This document shows, one piece after another, positions 17,297 to 25,527 of a stretch of DNA of 33,722 nt; positions within the stretch are counted from its first letter, which is position 1, and each line of letters opens with the position of its first letter. Made by a program: the position numbers and the translations under genes. Under the pieces are notes generated by a model, which worked only from the letters and a program-made list of their open reading frames with translations, was not told where the DNA came from and did no database searches. The stretch comes from Paracoccaceae bacterium (GTDB lineage Bacteria > Pseudomonadota > Alphaproteobacteria > Rhodobacterales > Rhodobacteraceae), in the NCBI GenBank assembly GCA_021648225.1, contig JAKITE010000016.1:1-33722 (forward strand). Reading direction: 5' to 3'.

Positions 17297-17307
17297 TACG
17301 CTTCTCC

Positions 17308-18192
17308 TTATTCCTTGGTTTCGGCTTTGGTCTCGGCTTCAGCTTCAGCTTTTGGCGCATCCTCGGCTTTAGGTTCAGCTTTAGGTTTGGCTTTAGGCTT
17401 GGCTTTCGCTTTCGGTTCAGCCTTGGCTTCCTCAACAACTTCTTCAACCACGGCTTCTTCGGTCACTTCGTCCATAGCGCCCAGATCAATGCCCGATGCG
17501 CCCATATTGGCCGCCATGCCATCCAGTGCCGCACGCGCCACCAGATCACAATATAGCGCGATGGAGCGCGCCGCATCGTCATTACCCGGAATAGGATAAT
17601 CAATGCCGCGCGGGTCGGAATTGGTATCCAGCACCGCAATTACCGGAATGCCCAGTTTGCGGGCTTCGGCGATTGCCAGTGATTCCTTGTTGGTGTCGAT
17701 CACAAAAATCAGGTCCGGCACGCCGCCCATTTCGCGAATACCACCCAGCGAGGATTGCAATTTGCCTTGCTGGCGTTCCATGTTCAGGCGTTCTTTTTTG
17801 GTCATGCCCTCGGCGCCGCTTTCCAGCTTGGCGTCATATTCTTTCAAGGCACCAATGCGCAGCGAAATGGTTTTCCAGTTGGTCAGCATGCCGCCCAACC
17901 AGCGATGGTTCACATAATACTGTGCAGAACGTTCAGCCGCATCGGCAATGGCCTTGGAGGCCTGACGTTTGGTGCCGACAAACAAAATGCTGCCACCCTT
18001 GGCAACGGTTTGCTGAATAACATTCAATGCCGCATCAAGCAGCGGCACGGTCTGGGTCAGATCCATGATGTGGATGCCATTGCGCGAACCGTAGATATAC
18101 GGGTCCATCAGCGGGTTCCAGCGGTGGGTTTGGTGGCCAAAATGAACGCCTGCTTCAAGCAATTGGCGCAATGTGAACTCTGGTAGAGCCAT
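17308..18192 (-). CDS. rpsB: 30S ribosomal protein S2 with Lys/Ala/Pro/Glu-rich tail
   Basis: Component of the small ribosomal subunit near the mRNA exit/S1 site. The conserved S2 body covers residues 1 to about 235 (LRQLLEAGVHFGHQTHRWNPLMDPYIYG at the start, GKLQSSLGGIREMGGVPDLIFVID and IPVIAVLDTNSDPRGIDYPIPGND later). The last 55 or so residues, beyond the usual E. coli end near 241, are low-complexity: a Glu/Val stretch followed by repeated KAKPKAKPKAEPK-like units and an acidic-basic end, for a total of 294. AAGGA lies eight bases before the ATG, inside the palindrome GGAATATTCC (18194-18203). The leader upstream is strongly structured. Confidence 0.97.
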   Translation of the reverse strand: MALPEFTLRQLLEAGVHFGHQTHRWNPLMDPYIYGSRNGIHIMDLTQTVPLLDAALNVIQQTVAKGGSILFVGTKRQASKAIADAAERSAQYYVNHRWLGGMLTNWKTISLRIGALKEYDAKLESGAEGMTKKERLNMERQQGKLQSSLGGIREMGGVPDLIFVIDTNKESLAIAEARKLGIPVIAVLDTNSDPRGIDYPIPGNDDAARSIALYCDLVARAALDGMAANMGASGIDLGAMDEVTEEAVVEEVVEEAKAEPKAKAKPKAKPKAEPKAEDAPKAEAEAETKAETKE

Positions 18193-18310
18193 TGGAATAT
18201 TCCTTTTTCCGGTTTAATCCTCGGCAGGGGAGATAGGGCGGGTGCCCAACCGGGGGACTGTTGAGGATTTCTCCCTCAAACAGCCCAAACCCTGCCTGTG
18301 ATATATAGTG
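18193..18310 (-). promoter_or_regulatory. Structured 5' leader of rpsB-tsf
   Basis: On the minus strand a hairpin is formed by plus positions 18274-18286 and 18254-18266 (12 base pairs with two single-base bulges, seven-base loop). It is enclosed by a seven-base closing stem, plus 18290-18296 (CCCTGCC) with 18223-18229 (GGCAGGG). The Shine-Dalgarno follows downstream, within GGAATATTCC. TATATA at 18302-18307 is a possible -10 just upstream; I see no good -35. In E. coli, S2 represses its own mRNA through the leader; that this structure does the same is inference. Confidence 0.6.
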
Positions 18311-18407
18311 AGCGTGCGATTAAAGCAGCACGGGGCAATGCGCAAGCCCCTAGGTGAATAATTGCTTCATTTTTGAAATATAGCAAGTTTTCGGATGACG
18401 TTGCCCA

Positions 18408-18436
18408 TTGAAACCGATACCAAAGGCAAATCTTAA
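18408..18436 (+). promoter_or_regulatory. Possible promoter of the acyltransferase-psu operon
   Basis: TTGAAA (18408-18413), 17 bases, then TCTTAA (18431-18436); a start near 18443 would leave a leader of about 15 bases before ATG 18458. The -35 is good and the -10 weak. Confidence 0.35.
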
Positions 18437-18457
18437 GGGCAGCGAGAATAATAAAGT

Positions 18458-19297
18458 ATGAATAACGGCTTCATCGGGATAAAACCTGCGGATTTGAGTT
18501 ACTCGAATTCTTTCCCGTCTCCGGGTAAACATTTTGTAATCCGCTGGATTGAAAACCTGACCGGTCGGGTGAAAATTCTGCGCCTTGCCAAAAAGCATCA
18601 ATCAGAACCACCCCTGCCCGGTGATTTCTGGGCCCAAGCCATGACCCGCATGCGCATCCGCACCGATATTTCGCAAGAAATGCAGGATAAAATACCAAAA
18701 ACCGGTCCGCTGGTTGTGGTGGCAAATCACCCGCACGGGCTGGTGGATGGCATGGTTTTATGCGCAATCATGTCGCGCATCCGCCCTGATTTCAAGATCA
18801 TGACACGGGCGTTTCTGGCCAAGGTTCCCGACATTAACGACGTGATGCTGCCGGTGGCGTTTGATCACGAAGACAACGCCATTCGCAAAAACGTAAAGGT
18901 GCGCAAAGACGCGCTGGAACATGTGAAATCCGGCGGCTGCCTGATTCTTTTCCCCGCCGGCCGTGTGGCCCATGGCAAGGGATTTTTCGACAAAGCAGTT
19001 GACCATGAATGGACGTCATTCCTGTCGCGGTTGATTACGCGCGGCAAAGCCGATGTTTCGCCGATGTTTTTTCACGGGCAAAACAGCCGTAGCTATTTGA
19101 TGGCAGCGCAATGCTCGCCGACCCTGCGTCAGGGGTTGTTGATGCACGAGGTTGCGCGCAGCCTCAATACAGATCAACGGCCGATTGTTGGCGACACCAT
19201 CAAACATCAGGAAATGGTTGATCTGGGGCTTGATCCAAAAGGTCTGGCTGCATATTTGCGCCAGCACACCCTTGATTTGAATGATAAAAATGGCTGA
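18458..19297 (+). CDS. Lysophospholipid acyltransferase-family protein
   Basis: Member of the PlsC-like acyltransferase superfamily, probably acting at the inner membrane on a lysolipid; the acceptor is not known. The 279-residue protein has the block I motif as VVANHPHGLVDGMVL (about residues 87-101), with His and Asp five residues apart as in the NHPxGxxDG subfamily, and the block III-like FPAGRVAHGKGFFDKA near 167-182. The N-terminal 60 residues resemble the leader of OlsA/hemolysin-type acyltransferases, so ornithine-lipid or lysophosphatidate acylation are both possible. The stop overlaps the next gene by 8 to 17 bases, tying it to the pseudouridine genes. Confidence 0.8.
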   Translation: MNNGFIGIKPADLSYSNSFPSPGKHFVIRWIENLTGRVKILRLAKKHQSEPPLPGDFWAQAMTRMRIRTDISQEMQDKIPKTGPLVVVANHPHGLVDGMVLCAIMSRIRPDFKIMTRAFLAKVPDINDVMLPVAFDHEDNAIRKNVKVRKDALEHVKSGGCLILFPAGRVAHGKGFFDKAVDHEWTSFLSRLITRGKADVSPMFFHGQNSRSYLMAAQCSPTLRQGLLMHEVARSLNTDQRPIVGDTIKHQEMVDLGLDPKGLAAYLRQHTLDLNDKNG

Positions 19298-20176
19298 CAG
19301 GCCTATTCTGTGCATTGGCTCTGCGCTGTGGGATATTATCGCCAGCGCCAGCGCCGGTATGGTGGACGGGGCCGATATTGCAGGCATAATCCGGCGGCGT
19401 ATGGGCGGGGTTGCCTTGAATGTGGCGGTGGCGCTGGTGCGATCAGGCCAGCCAGCCGCATTGCTGACCGCAATAGGCAATGACCCCGAGGGCGACGCCC
19501 TGATCAAAGCATTGGAAGCCGAAGGCGTGGATTGTGCTTTTGTAACCCGATGCGACGACCCGACCGATTCCTATTTGGCGGTCGAACACCCCGACGGTAA
19601 TATTTTTGCGGCGATTGCTGATTGTGCTTCGCTGGAAAAAGCCGGTGAAAGCATTTTGGCACCCCTGAATGACGGGCGGTTGGCCAGTGCGCAAAATCCG
19701 TGGCAAGGGTCGATTGTGGTTGATGGCAATATTCCGGTTTCAGTGATGGAAAAACTGGCCGCATCCGATGCGGTAGTTGGGGCTGACCTTTCTTTTGTGC
19801 CCGCATCGCCGGGAAAAGCCCGCCGAATGCGTAGCGCGCTAAAGGCCGCACAAGCAACATTATTTGTCAATCTGGGCGAGGCTGAAATTCTGTGCGATTC
19901 AAAATTTTCCGATAGCAATATCGCCGCGTCCGCCCTGCTGGCACTGGGTGCTGGCCGCGCCATTGTTACCGATGGGCCAAATAGCGCCACGATTTGTACC
20001 CGCCAAACCAGCATCAGCCTGACCCCTCCGCCGGTTAAATCCCATAGCACCACGGGTGCGGGGGATGTATTTTTGGCGGCGGTTCTAACCGCGGAACAAG
20101 ACCCGAAAAATTCAATTCATGACGCGTTGCAAGCAGCAATTGATGCCGCTGCAATGCATATTTCACGGAAACCTGT

Positions 20177-20180
<4 letters not shown>
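19281..20180 (+). CDS. psuK: PfkB-family kinase, probable pseudouridine kinase
   Basis: Ribokinase/PfkB-fold kinase (299 residues from the first ATG; 296 from the ATG at 19290, which may be the true start). The N-terminus ILCIGSALWDIIA and MGGVALNVAVALVRSGQ carry the substrate-side motifs. STTGAGDVFLAAV near the C-terminus is PfkB signature 2, with the catalytic Asp at about residue 262 and the anion hole from GAGD. The specific call as pseudouridine kinase (pseudouridine + ATP to pseudouridine 5'-phosphate) comes from its ATGA overlap with psuG. By sequence alone it could be another sugar or nucleoside kinase. Confidence 0.88.
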
Positions 20181-21082
<902 letters not shown>

Positions 21083-21091
21083 TTGTAAACC

Positions 21092-21119
21092 TTGCCCTTT
21101 GTCTGCAACCGCCTTATTT
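21092..21119 (+). promoter_or_regulatory. Weak promoter-like pair before the DUF502 gene
   Basis: TTGCCC (21092-21097), 16 bases, TTATTT (21114-21119), in the 64-base gap after psuG. It could start a separate DUF502-exporter transcript, but read-through from psuG is as likely. Confidence 0.25.
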
Positions 21120-21146
21120 CATGACGGTCAGTAAACAGGAATTAAT

Positions 21147-21836
21147 ATGGCCAAGAAACCCAAACGTAAAAAAGCGTCCCTTTTGGCGCGTTCACGCAGT
21201 AATTTTCTGACGGGGGTAGTGATTGTTGCACCGGTTTTGCTGACCATCAATCTTCTTTGGTGGGCAATCAACGTTGTTGACGGTTTTTTCGTGCCCTGGG
21301 TGCCCGCGGCCTATAACCCTTCGACCTATATTGGTTTTAATATTCCGGGTTTTGGCGTTATTGTTTTTCTGGTTTTTTCGGCTGTGGTTGGCGCATTGAC
21401 CAAAGGCTTGTTCGGGCGGCAATTGTTGCGGATTGGCGAAAATCTGGTGGACCGGATGCCGGTGGTGCGTTCGGTTTATAACGCATTAAAACAGATTTCA
21501 GAGACGGTGCTAAGCAAATCCGGCACCTCGTTTCAAAAAGCCTGCATGATCGAATATCCGCGCCCGGGCATTTGGGCGATTGCCTTTGTTTCAACCGAAA
21601 CCGGGGGTGAAATCACCCCCAAAATCGGCGAGCCTGAAATGCTGTCGGTATTTCTGCCAACCACGCCAAACCCGACTTCGGGGTTTTTGCTGTTTGTGCC
21701 CAAGCGCGATGTTATAATACTGGATATGAGCGTCGAAGACGCAGCCAAGCTGGTGATCTCGGCAGGGTTGGTTTCACCGCCAACTGCCGAAGAAATTGCC
21801 AGCGGAAAACGCAGCGTCGCGAAAAAGCGTAAGTGA
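21147..21836 (+). CDS. DUF502 family membrane protein
   Basis: A 229-residue inner-membrane protein of unknown function. It has a basic N-terminus (KKPKRKKASLLARSRSN), then two membrane segments (about residues 20-46 and 62-88), followed by a soluble C-terminal region. The family's conserved features can be seen: FLTGVVIVAPVLLTINLLWW, RIGENLVDRMPVVRSVYNALKQISETV and the FLPTTPNPTSGFLLFVP motif. The last residues are again basic (SGKRSVAKKRK). CAGGAA precedes the ATG. It overlaps the next gene by four bases (GTGA), suggesting one transcript with the exporter. Confidence 0.9.
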   Translation: MAKKPKRKKASLLARSRSNFLTGVVIVAPVLLTINLLWWAINVVDGFFVPWVPAAYNPSTYIGFNIPGFGVIVFLVFSAVVGALTKGLFGRQLLRIGENLVDRMPVVRSVYNALKQISETVLSKSGTSFQKACMIEYPRPGIWAIAFVSTETGGEITPKIGEPEMLSVFLPTTPNPTSGFLLFVPKRDVIILDMSVEDAAKLVISAGLVSPPTAEEIASGKRSVAKKRK

Positions 21837-22447
21837 TTGGTGCTTTTACCACCGGATTCGCGTCGGCTTTTGCCCTGATCCTTGCGATTGGCGCGCAAAA
21901 TGCATTTGTGCTGCGCCAAGGCATTACCAAAACCCATATTTTCTGGGTATGTCTGACCTGCGCGGTTTCAGACGCGATTTTAATTATCGCAGGCATAGTT
22001 GGATTCGGCGCATTGGTAACCGCCTTTCCGCTATTTCCCGATATTATGCGCATCGCTGGCGGCACTTTTTTAATATTTTACGGCGCATTGCGATTCTGGA
22101 CTGCCTATCTTGGCAATCAGAATCTTAAACTGTCGGGCAATACTGCATCATTAAAAACGACCTTGGGTATTTGTCTGGCACTCACATGGCTTAATCCGCA
22201 TGTGTACCTTGATACACTAGGCCTGATCGGCGCGATTTCCACCCAGTTTACCGAGTTGAACGAAAAGATTGTTTTTGGCGTTGGTGCAGTTGGCGCTTCG
22301 TTTGTGTTTTTCTTTTCATTGGGTTACGGGGCGCGGCTGCTTGTGCCGATAATGTCAACCAACCGCGCTTGGCGGATATTGGATATATTGATCGGCATCG
22401 TGATGTGGTTGCTGGCATTTGGCCTGCTAAAGGGTGTCGGGGCTTGA
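21833..22447 (+). CDS. LysE/ArgO-family amino acid exporter
   Basis: Predicted inner-membrane exporter of basic amino acids (LysE family; the ArgO subgroup exports arginine). The 204 residues hold five to six hydrophobic helices. The N-terminus FALILAIGAQNAFVLRQGI is the characteristic LysE/ArgO segment, and LALTWLNPHVYLDTLGLIGAIS carries the conserved NPHVYLDT motif of the second repeat. The start is GTG at 21833, overlapping the DUF502 stop by four bases. No LysG/ArgP-type regulator is adjacent, so induction by basic amino acids cannot be inferred. Substrate is by homology only. Confidence 0.9.
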   Translation: MIGAFTTGFASAFALILAIGAQNAFVLRQGITKTHIFWVCLTCAVSDAILIIAGIVGFGALVTAFPLFPDIMRIAGGTFLIFYGALRFWTAYLGNQNLKLSGNTASLKTTLGICLALTWLNPHVYLDTLGLIGAISTQFTELNEKIVFGVGAVGASFVFFFSLGYGARLLVPIMSTNRAWRILDILIGIVMWLLAFGLLKGVGA

Positions 22448-22529
22448 GAATCATGGTTAACCCGATTCGGGCATGGGCCGCGCGATTCGTGACATCTAAG
22501 CAACAGTCTTGAGGTTGAATCGAGGATTC
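22448..22529. promoter_or_regulatory. Cluster of five GANTC (CcrM-type) sites
   Basis: GANTC occurs at 22448 (GAATC), 22464 (GATTC), 22484 (GATTC), 22517 (GAATC) and 22525 (GATTC), five sites in 82 bases where random sequence would give about 0.3. The last two form the palindrome GAATC-GAG-GATTC, and the sites at 22464 and 22484 are 20 bases apart. GANTC is the target of the alphaproteobacterial cell-cycle methyltransferase CcrM. The cluster lies between the exporter stop and a candidate small RNA promoter. Confidence 0.6.
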
Positions 22530-22573
22530 GCCCCTAAGATCACCGTTCCATTAGCTATTTCCGGAAAATTAAC

Positions 22574-22602
22574 TTGGCCTTTAGGGTTTGGCAGCCTATA
22601 AA
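22574..22602 (+). promoter_or_regulatory. Promoter of the candidate small RNA
   Basis: TTGGCC (22574-22579), exactly 17 bases, TATAAA (22597-22602). Transcription would begin near A22609. The next downstream plus-strand coding gene starts only at 23370, after a strong terminator, so this promoter appears to serve a short transcript. Confidence 0.55.
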
Positions 22603-22608
22603 GTAATT

Positions 22609-22684
22609 ACTGCTCGATAGGTTTCTTGCCTGTATGAAACCTGCCTCAATAACTTACGCCCTCCTTGTGAGGGCGTTTTTTTTT
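22609..22684 (+). ncRNA. Candidate small RNA, about 75 nt
   Basis: Predicted transcript from about 22609 to the end of the T run at 22684. It has a first hairpin, AGGTTTC (22619-22625) with GAAACCT (22636-22642) around a ten-base loop, a single-stranded linker CTCAATAACTT, and a perfect terminator hairpin with nine T. The terminator is more than 200 bases from the upstream exporter gene and reads the wrong way for the XRE gene, so it needs its own promoter, which is present. The linker and loop carry CTGCCTC and CCTCCTT, which could pair with Shine-Dalgarno sequences. No family is recognised. Confidence 0.55.
22656..22684 (+). terminator. Strong rho-independent terminator
   Basis: ACGCCCTC (22656-22663), loop CTTGT, GAGGGCGT (22669-22676), then nine consecutive T (22676-22684). 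It ends five bases before the stop of the convergent regulator gene. Orientation is clearly plus. Confidence 0.93.
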
Positions 22685-22688
22685 GGGC

Positions 22689-23345
22689 CTATTCCAGCGA
22701 AGTCACCCATAAAACCACCGCATCCGCCGGGCTGGTAGAAACCATATTATGGCCCATTGTGGCATCGTAATAGGCGCTGTCACCAGCCGCCATCATCACC
22801 GGTTCGTAAAATTCCGAGAAAAATTCGATCTCGCCCGATAGCACAAACAGAAATTCCTCGCCGTCATGGCGCACCCAGCCATCAAAATCATCAAAACTGC
22901 GGGCCCGCACCGTGGTGCGATAAGGCAACATGCGCTTATGGCTGATATCCGGCGCCAGAATTTTATGTTCATAGGTGGCGGTGACATAGGATTTGCCGGA
23001 ACCGCCACGGGTGATGGAACGCCGCGCCAGAACCTTGTCGGATTTGGGCGCGGTAAAAAGCTGCGGAATGGAAATATCAAGCCCCAAGGCCAGTTTGCGC
23101 ACCGCCTCAAAGGTTGGCGACATCTGGCCGTTTTCGATTTTGGAAAGCGTGGAGCGCGCCAAGCCAACCCCTTGGGCGGCTTGCTCCAAGGTCCAGCCGC
23201 GATCTTTGCGCAATTCGCGCACCCGTTGGCCAAGATCCAGCGGCGTGGCGTTTTTTTGTTCGCCGCGCTCGCGGGCGATGCTTAAAACGGTTGGTTCGGG
23301 GATTTCCGGCATTTCAACACTTTCAGAAAGCTGCCATAAAGGCAT
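22689..23345 (-). CDS. XRE-family transcriptional regulator with C-terminal cupin
   Basis: A 218-residue DNA-binding regulator. A Cro/C1-type helix-turn-helix lies at about 38-92 (LGQRVRELRKDRGWTLEQAAQGVGLARSTLSKIENGQ), and a cupin sensor domain at about 135-215 (HDGEEFLFVLSGEIEFFSE, then MMAAGDSAYYDATMGHNMV). Such proteins often respond to a small molecule and control a divergent operon. Here the acyl-CoA synthetase gene starts 24 bases away on the other strand. With so short a gap the later Met12 (start at 23312) is a reasonable alternative start; neither has a strong ribosome-binding site. The effector is unknown. Related regulators (PuuR-like, SutR-like) act in amine or sulfur metabolism, but nothing here points to either. 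Confidence 0.88.
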   Translation of the reverse strand: MPLWQLSESVEMPEIPEPTVLSIARERGEQKNATPLDLGQRVRELRKDRGWTLEQAAQGVGLARSTLSKIENGQMSPTFEAVRKLALGLDISIPQLFTAPKSDKVLARRSITRGGSGKSYVTATYEHKILAPDISHKRMLPYRTTVRARSFDDFDGWVRHDGEEFLFVLSGEIEFFSEFYEPVMMAAGDSAYYDATMGHNMVSTSPADAVVLWVTSLE

Positions 23346-23369
23346 AATCCAAAATGGTTCGAAAAATCA

Positions 23370-24887
23370 ATGCAGCAATCAATTTTTCAAAACGGCACTT
23401 TTCCAGCCTGCCCTGCCAGTTTCAACATGGCGCGGCACACATTGGGCCATGGCAAAACCCCCGATAAAATCGCGCTGGAGGTCATAACCGCACCGGGGCA
23501 GACTGAAAGCTGGACCTATCAAGCCCTGGAGCTGGCAGTTTTGCAAACCGCCGGTGGGTTCCGGCAGCTGGGCATTAAACCCCGCGATCGCGTGGCGTTG
23601 CGCATTGGCAATCGCGCAGGTTTTCCCATTTTGTTTTTCGCGCTAAACGCCTTGGGTGCGGTGCCGGTGCCCCTGTCGGGTATGCTAACCGATGCAGAGG
23701 TCCGGCCAATGCTGGAGGATCTGGACGCCGCAATGATTTGCGCAGATATAGCGGTTGAAAATCCGGCTTGCAGTCAGGTTTCAGGGCATGAAATCGATAC
23801 ACTGCATGATAGCCAAGCCATTGAATTTGTGGATACTTTCGCAGATGATCCTGCCTATATCGTGTTTACATCCGGCACGGGTGGCAGGCCCAAGGGCGTG
23901 GTGCATGCACAGCGCGCCGCATGGGCGCGGCGCATGATGTGGCAGGGCTGGTATGGCTTGCAATCCGATGATCGCGTTTTGCATGCGGGTGCGTTTAACT
24001 GGACCTATACATTGGGCGCGGGGCTGACCGACCCTTGGGCCATCGGGGCTACGGCGTTGATTTATACGGGCGAAAAAGCCCGTGAAATCTGGGCAAAAAT
24101 CGCCGCTGCACAGCAGCCGACAGTTTTTGCTGCCGCCCCCGGGGTCTATCGGCAAATACTGGATTCAAGCGGCGATCTGGCCCGGCAATTTTCCAGCCTG
24201 CGCCATGGTTTAAGCGCGGGTGAAGCCTTGCCTGTCAGCATTTTGCAGGGTTGGAACACCCGCACCCGAAAGCCAATATATGAAGCCCTGGGGATGAGCG
24301 AGATTTCTACCTTTGCCTCCCATTCGCCCAATTCCGCGTATCGTGCAGGCACCACAGGCATGGCACAGCCGGGGCGAAAAATAGCCGTGCTGGATAGCAC
24401 AAAACAGCCGGTTGAAATCGGGCAACAGGGCCTGTTGGCTGTGCATCATTCCGACCCGGGGTTGATGCTGAATTACCTGAACCAACCTGCACCAAGCGAT
24501 GAATGGTTTATCACCGGAGACCGCGCCGTGATGGATGCAGACGGCTATATCACCCATCTGGGGCGGAATGATGATATGATCAATGCGGGCGGATATCGCG
24601 TATCCCCGCAGGAAATTGTTAATGTTTTGTTAACGCATAAAGGCATCCGTGAATGCATCGCCATGGAACTGCTGGTAAAGCGAGACACCAGCGTGATTGC
24701 CGCGTTTTACACCGGTAAGCCACAATCTGCCGTTGATTTGAAAACCCATTGCGCTTTGGGTTTGGCAGCATATAAATGCCCTAGAAAATTCATTCATCTT
24801 GATACTATTCCGCGCTCTGAAAATGGCAAATTGCTAAAGGCTGAATTGCGCAAAGGTTACGATTGGAAAGACAATGACGACGCTTGA
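23370..24887 (+). CDS. AMP-dependent acyl-CoA synthetase
   Basis: ANL-superfamily enzyme that adenylates a carboxylic acid and transfers it to CoA. The 505-residue protein has the phosphate-binding loop YIVFTSGTGGRPKGVVH at about residues 161-177, the A5-type YEALGMSEIS, the A7 segment TGDRAVMDADGYI, the hinge region and GGYRVSPQEI, and the C-terminal catalytic Lys in ENGKLLKAEL (near 486). The length and overall look are closest to aryl- or medium-chain acid ligases, but the substrate pocket cannot be read by eye. It overlaps the next gene by 14 bases and lies divergent to the XRE-cupin gene, its likely regulator. No obvious ribosome-binding site precedes ATG 23370. Confidence 0.9.
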   Translation: MQQSIFQNGTFPACPASFNMARHTLGHGKTPDKIALEVITAPGQTESWTYQALELAVLQTAGGFRQLGIKPRDRVALRIGNRAGFPILFFALNALGAVPVPLSGMLTDAEVRPMLEDLDAAMICADIAVENPACSQVSGHEIDTLHDSQAIEFVDTFADDPAYIVFTSGTGGRPKGVVHAQRAAWARRMMWQGWYGLQSDDRVLHAGAFNWTYTLGAGLTDPWAIGATALIYTGEKAREIWAKIAAAQQPTVFAAAPGVYRQILDSSGDLARQFSSLRHGLSAGEALPVSILQGWNTRTRKPIYEALGMSEISTFASHSPNSAYRAGTTGMAQPGRKIAVLDSTKQPVEIGQQGLLAVHHSDPGLMLNYLNQPAPSDEWFITGDRAVMDADGYITHLGRNDDMINAGGYRVSPQEIVNVLLTHKGIRECIAMELLVKRDTSVIAAFYTGKPQSAVDLKTHCALGLAAYKCPRKFIHLDTIPRSENGKLLKAELRKGYDWKDNDDA

Positions 24888-25527
24888 AATCATATCCGAC
24901 CCGATCTGCCCGTGGTGTTATATCGGTAAATCAAAGCTGGAAAAAGCCCTGCAACAAGTGCCGGATCATCCGTTTGAAATTTCATGGAAGCCCTTTCAGC
25001 TTAACCCCGACATGCCAAGTGGCGGCATGGATCGGCGCGAATATCTGGAGCGTAAATTTGGCGGGCAAAAGGCTGCGGTGCAGGTTTACGGCCAAATCGA
25101 AGCCGCCGCCAAGGCTGCGGGGCTGGACATAAATTTTGGAAAAATGACCCGCACGCCAAATACCATTGACGCGCATCGGCTGATTTACTGGGCTGGCATT
25201 GAAGGGGTGCAAAATGAATTTGTCACCGCGCTTTTTAACGGTTTCTTTAAGGAAGGCTGGGATATTTCCGACCATACGGTTCTGGTGGATGCCGCCATAT
25301 CTGTGGGCATGGATGGTAAAATGATTGCGCGGTTGCTGGCAACGGATGCTGAAACCGAGCAAACCCGCGCCAGCGATGCCCATGCGCGCGAGATGGGCGT
25401 TACCGGCGTGCCGACCTTTTTGATCGACGGGCAATATGTGGTGTCCGGCGCGCGCGAACCTGAATTCTGGATAGATTTGATTAACGAAATTAACGAGATT
25501 AAGCGGAAAACCAAACCGGATGTTTAA
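24874..25527 (+). CDS. FrnE-like DsbA-family oxidoreductase
   Basis: A 217-residue cytoplasmic thioredoxin-fold protein of the DsbA/FrnE/2-hydroxychromene-2-carboxylate isomerase group. The active-site CPWC (Cys12 and Cys15) lies in SDPICPWCYIGK, a helical insertion follows (KMTRTPNTIDAHRLIYWA), and the cis-Pro loop is GVTGVPTFLIDGQYVVSGA. There is no signal peptide, so it is not a periplasmic DsbA. It could be a disulfide isomerase or reductase, or take part in metabolism of an aromatic or thiol-conjugated compound alongside the CoA ligase. It overlaps both neighbours (14 and 8 bases), so it belongs to the three-gene operon. Confidence 0.9.
   Translation: MTTLEIISDPICPWCYIGKSKLEKALQQVPDHPFEISWKPFQLNPDMPSGGMDRREYLERKFGGQKAAVQVYGQIEAAAKAAGLDINFGKMTRTPNTIDAHRLIYWAGIEGVQNEFVTALFNGFFKEGWDISDHTVLVDAAISVGMDGKMIARLLATDAETEQTRASDAHAREMGVTGVPTFLIDGQYVVSGAREPEFWIDLINEINEIKRKTKPDV

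Noticed and set aside
17310..17460. Repetitive DNA in the rpsB tail as a possible tandem-repeat or CRISPR-like array
   Set aside because: The repeats are codon-level (Lys/Ala/Pro/Glu), irregular, in frame with rpsB, and lack spacers.
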